NCBI GenBank assembly: GCA_963575745.1
Contig: CAUYUJ010015301.1
Coordinates: forward strand, 62,001-126,000
Reading direction: 5' to 3'
Length of the DNA stretch: 64,000 nucleotides
Source: Prorocentrum cordatum
Lineage: Eukaryota > Sar > Dinophyceae > Prorocentrales > Prorocentraceae
Both the position numbers and the translations under genes were made by a program. Of the stretch, positions 20,618 through 31,629 are shown piece by piece (within the stretch, counting starts at the first letter, position 1; every line of letters starts with the position of its first letter). The notes under the pieces were generated by a model, which was given only the letters and a program-made list of their open reading frames with translations, did not search any database and was not told the origin of the DNA.

Positions 20618-20879
20618 AATCTCAGGAATGAGGGCCTCACCTCCCCCCCGACCGACCCCCTCGCAGTCGCGTCCTCCCCGTCAATTTCTCCTTCCTCCCC
20701 GATCTCTTCGCTCTCTTCCTTCCGAGTCCGACTTCCCCCTCCGTTGCTCGTCTCGTCTTTTCACCCCTTCCCCTTGGCCGCCTCGTACCCTCCACTCTCT
20801 CCGCTCTCTCCTGCCCCACTGCTGCTCTGCTTCCGTTTGCGTTTGCGCTCCGCCCCGAGGCTGCCCTCTTGGAGACCAG

Positions 20880-23730
20880 GGCGCTCGAGCGGCTTGACGC
20901 GGTGGACCTCTTCTCTGGCCAGGCCAACTTCACGAAAGAATGCCAGTCGCTAGGATTATCTTGCGCTTCTTTCGACGAGCAGGATGACGCCTGCAACGAC
21001 GTCTTGACGGAGCAGGGCGTGTTTAGGCGCGCATGGGGAGGGAGTTGACGCGAGACTAGTTTGCGGGATGATGGCGGCGACGACGATTACGGAAAGTACG
21101 AGAGGGCGAGGGGGGAGGGGAGAAGTTTTGAGGGTGAGGAGGAAGAGGAGAGTCTTGAGGAGAAGCAGGAGGACGATGAGGATTATGATAATGCAGAGGT
21201 GAAGTCACGGAGAAGGAGGAGGACGTGAAGTGAAGGGGGGGATGGTGATAAGGAGAAGGATGAGAAGGACGAGGGTGAGAAGGAGGAGGCGAGGGAGGAG
21301 GGGGAAGCAGAGGGTGGGGGCTGGCCGCCAGGGTGATCTGCTTGATGGTGCGGCTGGTCCCGAACGGCATCGTCCTCGCGGGCCCCCCGTGCAAGTACTG
21401 GATCTTCCTCACCAGCGGGTCGACGAAACGGAGCACCGTTGTCAAGAGAGGAGGCATGTTCAGCATGAACACAGGGCAAGGTCGGAAGAGAGGGGAGGTG
21501 GGAGGAACTGGGGGGAAGAGAGGATTTCAGAAGCATCATCAACATGAGGAGGGTACTTTGGTTGATGAGTTGCATTGTTGCTCGCGTGCAGTTTGGGCTC
21601 AAAAAGATGGGGGCTAACGCGAGCGACCTTGCCAGCAGGCCGCTTTGGCACGTCCCCCCGCCATGGGCCATGGCCCCCCGCTTCCCTTGTTACTTGGTCT
21701 GCTGGCCAATTGCCATATTTGCGGCAGTGCCCTGCCACGCGCTTCGCACCAGAGTTCCAGATTATTCCAGTATGCGCTCCCCGCACAGAGCGCAACGAGG
21801 TGATGCTCCATTGTGCGATCTTGTTGTGGGCGGAAGGGTGGCCTTTTTGTTTGGGCGCTCAATTGCACTCGGTTACCCCTTGCCCTCGCCATCGCCTCTT
21901 GATGGCGGGGCCTTTGTCACAGTGCAGTGTTTCTGCATCGTCGCCAGGTACTTGGTGTACCAAGTCACCCTTGTCGACGAGGAGCCCTGGGATCCCTTGC
22001 GCGTGGAGGCAATTGGAGCGCTGGTGATCCCTGCGTTACCGGCGCGCCCTACCTTCGTTGGAGGCGGGCGTTTTCTAAATGTGTAAAAAGTAAAAAGAGG
22101 AGCGATGATGAAGGAGGAAGAACAGGCCAACGACAATGTCAGAGGGAGGGTATAGAGGAGGAAAGAGGACAAGGGCGATCAGTCGGGAAATAGAGCAAAA
22201 AAGGGGGAGTGTAGGATGCCTGCCTTGACCCTCACCTTGAACGTCCCTCGTACTTTCGTGGGCCCAGTGTTTTGGATAGTTTCGTCGTTGCTTTCTCGCG
22301 CCCGCGGCCAGCGGAGGACTAACCAGAATCCTGCTGGAGATCCAGGCTCGCCCTTTGCTGTGCTCGGCAACAAGTTCGCATACTTCATGAAGGATTTGGC
22401 GCTGCTGCTCGATGCGCCCGACGGGGGGGGGGGGTGCGGAGGGCAGAGGTTCGTGCGCGCATGCGGCTGATCAAACAACGTGTGATTGATTTTTCAACGT
22501 GACAGTGCGAACGCTCTTCTGCGCAGCTCCGCATGTTTCATCATGTTTCTCCTCTCCCTCTCTTGAACCCCCATTGCCTTTCTCAGCCCGTCTTCTGCCT
22601 CCTTACTTGTGCCCTGAGTCCTCTTCGTCGTGCCGCGCTCGCAATCCAGCGCCGCGGCCTCGTCGTTCTCATAGGGTCTGGGGAGGCTCTCTCGTCCAAC
22701 GTCCACTTAGCGGTGGAGCAGCCAGCGAACAGCATGATGTTCAAGTTTCGGCCGCTAGCAGACGTGCTGGATCTGTTGAAGTTCCAGAAGCACTTCATGC
22801 GCATGGGGTCCTTTGGCCATGAGAGCCCGAAGCCCAGCCACGTCGTGACCAACGGGCAGTGGGGCAAGTGGCTCGAGGCGTGGGCGAAGCACTTACCTTG
22901 CCAGCAGGACTGCCTTTTGCTTCTCAAGGGATGCGGCAGGGAGGAGGGAGGGAGTGACGGGTCGGGGATAGAGAGAGAGAGGGAGAGGGATATTGAGAGA
23001 GAGAGCTGAGTTAGAAAGAGATGGCAAGATATACCTTGGGGCCGCGAGGTGTGGAAGAGAGAAAGATAGAGAGAGAGAGATCAGAGAGATTGAGAATGAG
23101 CAACGAGAACACGCCTTGTGCGCGCACCTGCCACGCAAATCGTGAGACTCACTCTGTGGGGTACGGGGGGGGGGCATTGGCATTGGTCCAGGGGGCCAGG
23201 ATCTTGGTGGCGTTTGGTTGCCGCTGCAGTCGCACGTTTATAAACGGGCGATCGCCTCCTCCAGTCGACCAAACGCTTGTCCTACGTGCAGCCATGCGGT
23301 TCGGTGACTGGCCAAAAGAATACCAGCGATATCTCGCTTGTCCGCCAAGCGGGAGAAAGGGGCGGAAACGGTTCGGAAAGGGCTCGGCACGTTTAGCGTG
23401 CACCGGTAGAGAGAAGGCGTAGGCCAGGTATACGAAGAGGAACATCAGGCGGAGCAAAGACGGAAGGAGGGGGAGGAAAGGAATGAATTGAGAGGGGGTG
23501 GAGGCCATACAATGATCAAGGTAGGAGGGTGAGGAGGGAGTGAGGGGGGAGAAGATTGGTAGAGAGCAAGCTGGCGCAAAGTGGGAGTTCTTTGGAAGAC
23601 CGCCGCGGCATTCGGCACGAAAAGTGCCTGGTCGCGGCGCAGCGGACATCCACTCTTCGGCTGCCTACACGCGACAGTTCTGCGCAACGCTTCTCTTCCA
23701 CTACCACTTCGAGATGGCGCAGGACGCGTT
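20880..23730 (+). CDS. Multi-exon gene, C5-methyltransferase-like dinoflagellate family protein
   Basis: At least five exon segments of one protein lie in order. (1) About 20880-21020: VDLFSGQANFTKECQSLGL, like the DLFSG nucleotide-binding motif I. (2) About 21311-21437: LAARVICLMVRLVPNGIVL followed by AGPPCKYWIFL, like the PPC motif IV. (3) About 22312-22410: RRTNQNPAGDPGSPFAVLGN and a helical MKDLALLL. (4) 22711 to about 22900: VEQPANSMMFKFRPL in the place of the ENV motif VI, then a conserved HFMRMGSFGHESPKPSHVV stretch. (5) About 23620-23730: GRGAADIHSSAAYTRQF. Acceptors end in AG (CCAG at 22311, TTAG at 22710). Some donors must be GA or GC for the frames to join. Sequences with this layout recur in dinoflagellate genomes from memory and lack a firm function. 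The catalytic PPC Cys is present. Start and end of the gene are not determined. Confidence 0.6.
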
Positions 23731-25841
23731 TCGGCTTCCATTTTTATGTTGCTTGATTTCTACCATGTGCTTCTCTGTTTGTGTATGCGAGTGTGCCACT
23801 ACCTTGCAAATGCAGTGCATGGCGCTCTCCGCATTGAATGTAAGTTCTTCTGGGTTCCAGCCTCGTGAGAGTTTCTTCGGTAGCTCTGCGTGTGTGTCTA
23901 GACCTTGACGTACCTTTAATGTTTCTGAGGGTGAACAGTGACCTCGTTTCGTTCTTCACTTATGTTTTCCACTACTACTCTCCCTTCACGCTCTCTGCGA
24001 TCCAATCGTGCTGTCACTGCAGCCCTTTCCCGTGCCATTCTCTACCCTCTCGCCTCCGCTCTGGCGCCCGTCGGATTAAATGGCTTTCAGCGCATCATCG
24101 GCAACTCCCGCATCCTGAACCTGTGCTTGCTCAAGCTCACCGCGCTCGAGGGTTCCGAGCGCTTGTGCCGCCGTATCGTGTCCTTCTTGTAGGTCACTGT
24201 AGGCTGATCCGTTCAGCAGCGCGGCCGAAGCGCAGGCGTCCCGTTTTAGGCTTAGGGTTCAGGAAGGGGAGGATACAAAGGGAGCGAGAGAAAATCGGAT
24301 AGAGCCTGCTTCGTGGCGCTAGAACTACGCTTCGTCCACTTGAGCTTCTGGGTCACAACGACCACGGAGGCATCGCGCAGGCATGCGATTGCGATAGGTG
24401 TATCGGGAGTGCGCATGGCATGCGGCAGCCGCTGTAAGGGGTGCGGTGGCGAGTGCGACGTTTGCGAAATGTGCGCCTCTCTCGCTGCCACGCGTATCTC
24501 TCTTGCTGTCCGCCGAGCTTCTCTCCCAACCATCACTATCATCAACCAACGACGCAGATGCCCTTGCTCGCCTTCGATGCCATTATATGTTTGTCCTGCT
24601 CGCTAGCTCCGATCCTTGCGCGACCACTTGCGATTCGTCATTCTCAAATATTGTTGCTAAGTCCGACCTCTTGCTTCACTTAGCCGCATTGTGATTGCGA
24701 TGTCGGACGTGGCAGTTTGGACGCATGCAAATGTTGCATCGCGCCTTACCCCCCTCCGCCCGCGCCGCCTCTCTGGGCGCGCGTCGCGCCGCTGGTGTTT
24801 CTCTGTCGTGCCTTGCACGTCTCGCCCAATGTGTCTCTGGAGTTAACTCCGTCGGCCAACCTCGCCCTCCACAGCACATGCTCGTCCGCCCTTCGAAGAC
24901 CCTTTCATTCCCGACATGAAAGTCCAAATGTGGTTGCCGTGATGTCGTGCCCCCGTGTCGTCTTCTACTTGTGGCTTCTGTCATCGATGGCAAGGCGGGG
25001 TGAGAGCGGGCGGAGAGCTGCGATGCGGTCTGTTGGGCGATAGTACGATAAAAGAGGGTGAACGGTGTAGGAAGGGGGAGATGAGAAGGTCAGGATTGCG
25101 CGACGACGCGAGAGACAGAGACAGAGAGAGAGAGGATCACGCACAGAGAGAGGCACATATCGACGACGCAGAGATTCACAGCCTACGAGGACATGAAAGG
25201 TGGAGCGCAGAAGCGACAATGAGAAACATGCGCATTGGATGAAGGAGAATGATGAGAACCGCTTCCCCCCAGGGTCCCCGCGCTGCTTATTGATAGCAGC
25301 AGGCGCCGCGGCCGCCCCTCGGGCCGCCTCTGGCTTACCTTGGCGGGGCGTGGGAGGGGGCGGTCTGAGGTTTGAGGGCAGTCCACTAAGCCCAGTCGAG
25401 AAGACGAGTGCGCGATTGTCACGTCATCGCATGCGCGTGTAAGTCAGCTTACGGGCAGGGGCAGGGGTGAGGAGATGTCGGGCAAGATGGGATCAAGTGG
25501 CGGAGAAAGAGCGGGAATAGGACGAAGGAGAACTGCTTGATAGCATCAAGCCGTCATTGCTGGCCCTGGTCCACCTTTGGCGGGGGCGGAGGGGGCGGCA
25601 AGGAGCCGAGTAGTCTGAGGGTGTCTGCAGTGTCCGTCGGAGGGGGACGCATTGTTGTCATGACATCCCTGGCGAACGCATGCGTGATGCTCATGAGCAC
25701 GGTAACGGATACGGTAGCCATGAAAGTTGCGAATGGGAGGCGCCGTTACTGCTTCACCTGCATCTTCCTCGTCCCCCAGCTGACTCAGCTGACCTACGTG
25801 CGCTGGACAACCGCTCGCCTCTGCGTCATTTGATCACATCT
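23731..25841. other. Region of possible exons, not resolved
   Basis: Some short + frames look coding, for example GLNGFQRIIGNSRILNLCLL near 24080-24190, and a segment at 24945-25000 ending at a GGGGTGAG donor-like site. I could not join them reliably. They may be 3' exons of the methyltransferase-like gene or a separate gene. The remainder is AG-rich intron-like sequence. Confidence 0.3.
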
Positions 25842-25844
25842 CTC

Positions 25845-25889
<45 letters not shown>

Positions 25890-25969
25890 GTCTCCCTTGC
25901 CAACGCTGCACGCTGTCTCCTCCTTCTCGTCCTCCCCTCCTCCTTTTTTTTATTTTGCGCCCGTGACAG
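25842..25969 (+). promoter_or_regulatory. Polypyrimidine tract and AG acceptor before the 25988 ORF
   Basis: A (CT)n run at about 25842-25886, a TCC-rich tract and an eight-T run lead into GACAG at 25965-25969, 18 bases before the ATG at 25988. This is the arrangement expected of a splice acceptor. Because the ORF has a proper ATG just after it, spliced-leader trans-splicing is a natural reading, but a cis intron in a 5' UTR is equally possible. Confidence 0.5.
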
Positions 25970-25987
25970 GAGTGAACGCCAGTATCA

Positions 25988-28513
25988 ATGGCATCTGGGG
26001 CTGCAGTATCGTTGGACATTGCAACGTTCATCCAAGAGCGGAATGGGCTCTTAAACCACCTACTTAACGGCAAGATCACATACCGTGCAGCTGCAGACTT
26101 GGTACTACACTTGTTGGGAACAGTGGACGCCGTCGGACCGCTATCCAGCAGGACGATGTCCAGGAAGGTCAAAGCCTTGATCTCTCGAACATTGGCGTCC
26201 CGACCAGATGGCAACTTGTTCGCCGATGACTTCTACATGGATATCAGTATGTTGCCGATTGTCCTCAATGAAATGGCATCCACGGAAGTCACTGACGACG
26301 ACATAAAAGCCATTGTGGAGAACCTCACGCAAGCACCAGGTCAAGAGGCGCGCAGGCCCGCAAAGAAGAGGAGAACTTGGATTCCCAAAGAGTCTGCCGC
26401 CACGCGAGCGCCAGCATTGCTGCCTCTTTCAGATTCTGCACCGGCGGCGTCTGCAGACATGGCTGCATCTCCCGCGGGTGCCAGCATTGTCGTGCGGCCA
26501 GAGGACCACTACAGCCAGTTCGACGCCAGCGACATGAGATCCATGCTCGTAGACAGAGACAACACAATCAACGACTTGAAGAACGAGCTCAGGCTTGCGA
26601 ACAGGATGAAATCCATATGGAGAGCCAAGGCAGAGCAAGCCAGGCAAGACACATCGGAGGTCACATCACAGCTGGCCGAGACGTTGAAGAAAATCAACTT
26701 CAGACCGAACCGCGAGATTACCACGTACGGTGGGTACTCCTTGGCTCGGGCAAGGAATGTCTCGCACACTTCGGCAGCTGCAACTGCGTGCATGGTTGCT
26801 GGCGATCGTCTCAAGGGGGGCTTGCACGACAAGGCCGTCGTCCTGAAATACGAGCACAGGCTGGCTGCGGCAAAGACCATCCGCTCCATGGACTTCTATG
26901 AGAACCTTGAACCCACGGACCTTTGCATGCACACGATTAAATGCGACGCCACAAACAGCAACGCAATCGAGAGGTCCAAGGTGCACGTGTCCATTGTGAT
27001 GTCTGTCGCATGTTTCTACGAGCAGGGCCGCGAAGACTTGGAGCAGTCTGCGTCGCCCGAGGACATTGCCAAACATTGCGACCACATCAGAACTGTGGGG
27101 GACCTCCAGATCGTTGGCAAAGGCACAGGCACCGAGACCCACCGATTCTGCCAGCGCGAGTTGGCGTCCGTTGGGTGCCCAGTGTGGAGCGCGAGCGGGC
27201 CCGCTGTCCATGGACATGGAAACCGATTGACGGTTTACGTGTGGGGAGTCGACGCTGGCGGTGAGAACAAAACGCTCATGCGCCATGTCAAGGCATACTT
27301 GTTACACGCTCCTCACGTGGGGTTCCACGCATCGTTCTGCATTCTGCACCAGCAGCACATAATTGTGAAGAACCAGCTGGCCATGATAGACGCGTGGTCG
27401 TGGGGCGCCGATCACGACATGGACAGGCCATATTTCTCATGCACGGCAACGCTGGCAAATGTGTGGCGGAGTTGCGGGATGCCCGCTAAAGTGTTCCAGG
27501 CCGCGAAAGAGCTATCTGGCGTGGAGACAGCGACGCGCTTGTTCAGGAACTTGCCTGGCAGGTGTTTACGGGGTCGCTGGGGCTCGGTCGGCAGCGTCGA
27601 GGAAAAGATCTTGCAAGGGCGCGAGTTGATCGGCTCAGTCTTTCGCGCAGCTTGCGGCCTGACGGACGAAGTCCTGAGGAAACTCGGCGTTGCGAAGGCC
27701 AAAGCTAAGGCGAAGCCCGCAGCTGACCCGAAGGCGGCGCCCAATAGGAAAACTGGCCTCAAAGTGTCTGGCGAGGACGAGGAACAGGAGCACCGACAGA
27801 AGAACAAGCAGTACAGGTACATCGCGGCCCAAGCGGCGTCAGATCCAGTCTACATCGCGACTGTACAGATCTCTTTCGTGGCGAAGGGACCTTTCTTGCA
27901 TTTACTCCACTGGATTGAGAAGAGGAAGAAGGAGCACGCGAATGCCTCCGCCACACGTGCGCCCGAACCCTACTTGGGGGAGACGCCATACTCGCTGCTG
28001 GCGGGCGAGAAGGGCGAGCAAGTCACAATGGACATCGCGCGGCTGCTGACCGATGATGCGCGCAACGACGCCGCCGCGTGGGGTGCCGTCTGGGGCTTGC
28101 TCCCGAACCATTTGCACAGCAAGGCGCGTCTCCTCATTGTGTCGCTGGTATTGCGGGGCGCTGCAGAATGGCACTACAGAGTGTATGCGGGTCTGCGCAG
28201 CTATCCTTTGTGCTTGCTGAGGGTTCTCGACTACCCTAAGGACGCCCGATACGACGCACGGCAGAACCTTGCAAGGACCTTCCTGGACGAATCAGCGGTA
28301 AACCTTCATTCCAACACGTCCGACGTGAGTTTGAAGCTGCGCATGGCGTTCCGCCCCGAGTGGGAGGAGATGGCCGCGAGCGGTCAGTGCCCCACTGTGC
28401 TCTGGACGTGGTTGGTGTTGTTCCGCGCTGCCATCCCGATAGACACGCAGGATGTCGAAGGCTTCAATTCAATATTGCAATTGATGTCCGACAGGGCACC
28501 GCCGCTGCCTTAG
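25988..28513 (+). CDS. Transposase-like protein (candidate RNase H-fold D-D-E), 841 aa
   Basis: An uninterrupted 841-codon frame from ATG to TAG, unusual here because all neighbouring genes are split. The N-terminal 100 residues are helical; residues 110-150 are basic (KKRRTW) and then Ala/Pro-rich; residues 195-240 look coiled-coil. The core has CDATNSN (D320), VWGVDAGGENK (D422), a C-x2-H pair in ASFCILHQQHI (C451, H454), a lysine-rich insert (KAKAKAKPAAD, about 565-600), and a final DTQDVEGFNS (E824). The D-D-...-E spacing with a C-x2-H before a helix is compatible with hAT-like or other RNase H-fold transposases. Comparable long ORFs are common in dinoflagellates. No terminal inverted repeats were found. 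Assigning the catalytic triad is inference; the ORF itself is firm. Confidence 0.7.
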   Translation: MASGAAVSLDIATFIQERNGLLNHLLNGKITYRAAADLVLHLLGTVDAVGPLSSRTMSRKVKALISRTLASRPDGNLFADDFYMDISMLPIVLNEMASTEVTDDDIKAIVENLTQAPGQEARRPAKKRRTWIPKESAATRAPALLPLSDSAPAASADMAASPAGASIVVRPEDHYSQFDASDMRSMLVDRDNTINDLKNELRLANRMKSIWRAKAEQARQDTSEVTSQLAETLKKINFRPNREITTYGGYSLARARNVSHTSAAATACMVAGDRLKGGLHDKAVVLKYEHRLAAAKTIRSMDFYENLEPTDLCMHTIKCDATNSNAIERSKVHVSIVMSVACFYEQGREDLEQSASPEDIAKHCDHIRTVGDLQIVGKGTGTETHRFCQRELASVGCPVWSASGPAVHGHGNRLTVYVWGVDAGGENKTLMRHVKAYLLHAPHVGFHASFCILHQQHIIVKNQLAMIDAWSWGADHDMDRPYFSCTATLANVWRSCGMPAKVFQAAKELSGVETATRLFRNLPGRCLRGRWGSVGSVEEKILQGRELIGSVFRAACGLTDEVLRKLGVAKAKAKAKPAADPKAAPNRKTGLKVSGEDEEQEHRQKNKQYRYIAAQAASDPVYIATVQISFVAKGPFLHLLHWIEKRKKEHANASATRAPEPYLGETPYSLLAGEKGEQVTMDIARLLTDDARNDAAAWGAVWGLLPNHLHSKARLLIVSLVLRGAAEWHYRVYAGLRSYPLCLLRVLDYPKDARYDARQNLARTFLDESAVNLHSNTSDVSLKLRMAFRPEWEEMAASGQCPTVLWTWLVLFRAAIPIDTQDVEGFNSILQLMSDRAPPLP

Positions 28514-28709
28514 TGTTCTCGGCTTGTTCTGATGATCGGTGGGGCAATCGTCGCTCAGATCCAGCCAGGTCGATCAATCGATCACGGTCGCCCGCGTGCG
28601 TGCGTGTAGTTGTGTGTGCGTGCCCGTGAGGGAGCGATTGCGTGTGTGTGCGTGTGTGCGCGTGCGTGTCTGCGTGCGTGCGTGCGTGCGCGCGTGCTAG
28701 CCCAGGGGG

Positions 28710-29230
28710 GGGGGGGGGGATGTCGCTAGTGCGAATTCGAGGTAACGTTCGCACATCGGAGAAATAGTTGTTGCGTTTGCTGGTAGCGGAGATGGCGGGC
28801 GCGGGAACGGTGGCGGCCCTTGTGGCGAAGGGCGCCAATGGGCAAGGTGGCGGTGGGATGCGTGCCATCCATCCATGCCAGGGGGGGGGGGGGCTTGATG
28901 GCTTGGCGGTTACGTTCTCAAATCGGAGAAATGGTTGTCGCGTTTGTTGGTAGTGACGATGGCGAGCGCGGCAATGGCGCGGTGGTGGCGGCTGTTGCGA
29001 AGGGTTCCAATGGGCGGGGTCTCGGCGGGATGCATTCCATGCGTGCCAGGGGGAGGGAGGGGGCTTAATGGCGGTTGAACGCATTGGCGGTAGAGGTTCG
29101 GCGGCGTTTGTTGGCGTTGGCGATGGCGGGCGCGGGAACGGTGGCGGTCCTTGTGGCAAAGGGCGCCGAGGGGCAAGGTGTCGGCGGGATGCGTGTCATG
29201 CGTGCCAGGGGGGGGGGGGGGGGATCATGG
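28710..29230. repeat. 165-bp tandem repeat, three copies, each ending in poly-G
   Basis: The anchor GCGTTTG(C/T)TGG recurs at 28773, 28940 and 29104 (spacing 167 and 164). Each copy has GATGGCG(G/A)GCGCGG, CTTGTGGC(G/A)AAGGG, GGCGGGATGC and ends CGTGCCAGGG followed by a G run of 7-16 bases. The preceding part (28515-28709) is a (TG/CG)-rich microsatellite. Confidence 0.9.
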
Positions 29231-29329
29231 CAATGTGCGCATGACGACATTGGGATGATACCGAAGGAATTTGCACATTAGGTTTTCTTTACTGGGTTTG
29301 GCATCTCGCTCCGATGCTGCAGGCCTCGC

Positions 29330-30115
29330 CATTAAGTGTTATCAGCGGCGCGCGGCCGCCGCGTGCGCGCGCGCATGCGAAGAGATTTACGTCGCCCGCA
29401 ATAGAAATGGCAACGTGCTATCGTTTAAAACTAGAACGCTAATGGCGCGCGGGGGCGCGCGCGTCAAAAGCATGCCCGTTGACCTTTTCTATTGTCGACA
29501 ATGGAAACACGGATGCGCGCGCGTTGGCGCGCGGACGCGCGCGCGCCCGTTTTCGCATCGTATGCGCGCATTGGGATGATCTCGTCTTCCGACCAGAGAT
29601 TGATTGGGTTTCATGAGGTTTTAAAGAATTGTGCTTGGGACTTAAATCATCGCCCTCACGCGATGAACATTAGCGGTGCGCGGCCGCTGCGCGCGCGTGC
29701 GTGCGTAAGCGCGCGCGCGTGAAGTTGTTTGTTTTGTCCACAGTAGAAATTGGCCACTTGCAATTCCCAACGCAGAATTTCAAAATCTGGTACCTTTAAA
29801 GGAGGCCGACAGACACGTTGACTTTTCTATTGTCGACAATGAACAACGCCGATGCGTGCGCGCGTTGGCGCGCGGACGATCGCGCGCGCGAAGCCGCCAC
29901 GTGCGCGCGCGGACGCGCGCGCGTTGAAGAGCCGCGTAAGGTCCGCAATGACAACTGCGACAAGTAAGCCTAACATCTGAATCCAAAAATTCTGTGGCTT
30001 TGTAAGAAGGCCAATGGAACAACCTACTTCTGTACTATGCGCATTATAAAACGCCGATGCGCGCGCGCGCTGGCGCGCGAACGCGCGCGCCATGGCACTT
30101 CGCATTGTGCCATGC
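29330..30115. repeat. About 340-bp tandem repeat with (CG)n-rich palindromes
   Basis: TTGAC-TTTTCTATTGTCGACAATG recurs at 29478 and 29817 (339 apart), each followed by CGCGCGTTGGCGCGCGGACG-type self-complementary sequence. A third partial copy at about 30040-30110 has ATGCGCGCGCGCGCTGGCGCG. Alternating purine-pyrimidine CG runs could adopt Z-DNA or cruciform structure. No supported gene. Confidence 0.75.
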
Positions 30116-31500
30116 GCGCAAGGATAAGACGACAGGGGACCCAAGGTGGGGGGCGAGGTGCGTGTGTGTGCGTGTGTGTGTGCGTGTGTGTGTGCGCGTG
30201 TGTTTGTACGCGTGCGCGAGTGCGCCGCGCGCGCGTGCGTGCGCGCGCGTGTGCGCGTGAGCGAGAGGGATTTATACAGAGAGAGAGAGAGAGAGAACAT
30301 AGTTTTGCATGGCGGTGGTGGTGGTGGTGGTGGTGGTGGTGGTGGTGGTGGTGGTGGTGGTGGTGGTGGTGGTTGTGTGTGTGTGTGTGTGTGGGTGTGG
30401 GGGGGGGCTGGTGGTGGGAGGGTGGTTGGTGTGGTGGGAATTGTGGGGTGGGCGTCGTGGGGCGTGGTGGTGGTGGCGGTGGGCGGTGGGTGGGTGGGCG
30501 GACGGTGCGCATGCGCGTGGTTGATGGGGGCGGGGGGAGTTTGGGCTAGGGGCGCGGTTGTAGGGCCGAGGGGTGCGCGCGCACGTTTGTGCGCCGCATT
30601 GGTTTGTCCGTGGTCATGAATGGCGGTGGGGTCTGGCGAGGGTGGGCTTATCGACGTCGCAGACGGATGGATAGGTTGGGCTCATCGACAGCGCAGACAG
30701 ACGCGCGTTGTGGTGAAATCGCGCGTGGGAAGGGGTGCGGAGGGATGGGTTGGAGACGTGGTTGCATTGGCGGGGTTGGGGTTCGGGCGTCGGTGGGAGG
30801 TGGGCGGGGGGGGAGGGGTCAGCGCGCGGGTGGGGGGGCGACGGTGGCGCGGGGTGATGGGCGTGGGTGGGTGGTGGCGCGCGTTGGTGGGGTGGGGTAA
30901 TGTGTTGTGCGTGGTGTGGTGTGAGCAGGGGGTGTGCTGGTCGTGGCGGTGGTGCGTGTGTTTGTTTGTGTGTGTGCGTGTGTGCTTGGGTGGGGTACGG
31001 TGGGTGGGGTGCGGGTAAGGCGTGGTACGGCGGGTGGGGTACGGCGGTTGGCGGTGCTGGCGGCGGCGGTTTGTGGTGGCGGTGGTGGTGGGGTGGGGCG
31101 TGGGTGGGTGGTTAATTGGTAGTGCGTGCGTATGAATGCGTGTGTGGTGGTAGTGTGTGTTTGTGTGTGCGGTGTGTGTGCGTGTGTCTGTGAGTAGGTG
31201 GGTGGTGGGGGGTTAGGGTGGGTCATTTGTCTGTGCGTGTCTGCGTGGCGCCAATGGTGGCGCGTGCTGGCGGAGGGCTGGTGCCGGTGGATGGTCGGGG
31301 AGGGATCGCCGGCGGTGGTGGTGGGTGGGGGGTTGGCGCGCCGGCGCGTGGGCGCCGGTGGGCGATTGTATTGGCGTGCGTGCGTGATCATGAAGGGGGC
31401 GGTCGGTACGCTCGGCCGCCGATCTGGTCGAATCTCGGCCATCGTGCGGTCTATGCTTCACGTAGCGTAGAACTGGCCGCCCATGTCGGCCTTGGTTCGT
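30116..31500. repeat. GT-rich strand-asymmetric region with GGT and TG microsatellites
   Basis: (TG)n near 30165-30200, (GA)n at about 30276-30296, (GGT)n at about 30313-30375 and then a kilobase in which the + strand is almost depleted of A and rich in GGTG. Frames are Gly/Val/Trp/Arg-rich and carry no motif. It separates the transposase-like and PHD ORFs. Confidence 0.8.
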
Positions 31501-31629
31501 TGATCGCGGTCGCGAGGCAAGCCGCAACAACTAAGGGCCCTACAGCTGCCGCTTGCTTCGGACAGGTTGCGTATTAAATTGGGTACACCAATCACAGTTG
31601 ACGAATGCGTTGGTTTGCACCACAGGGTT

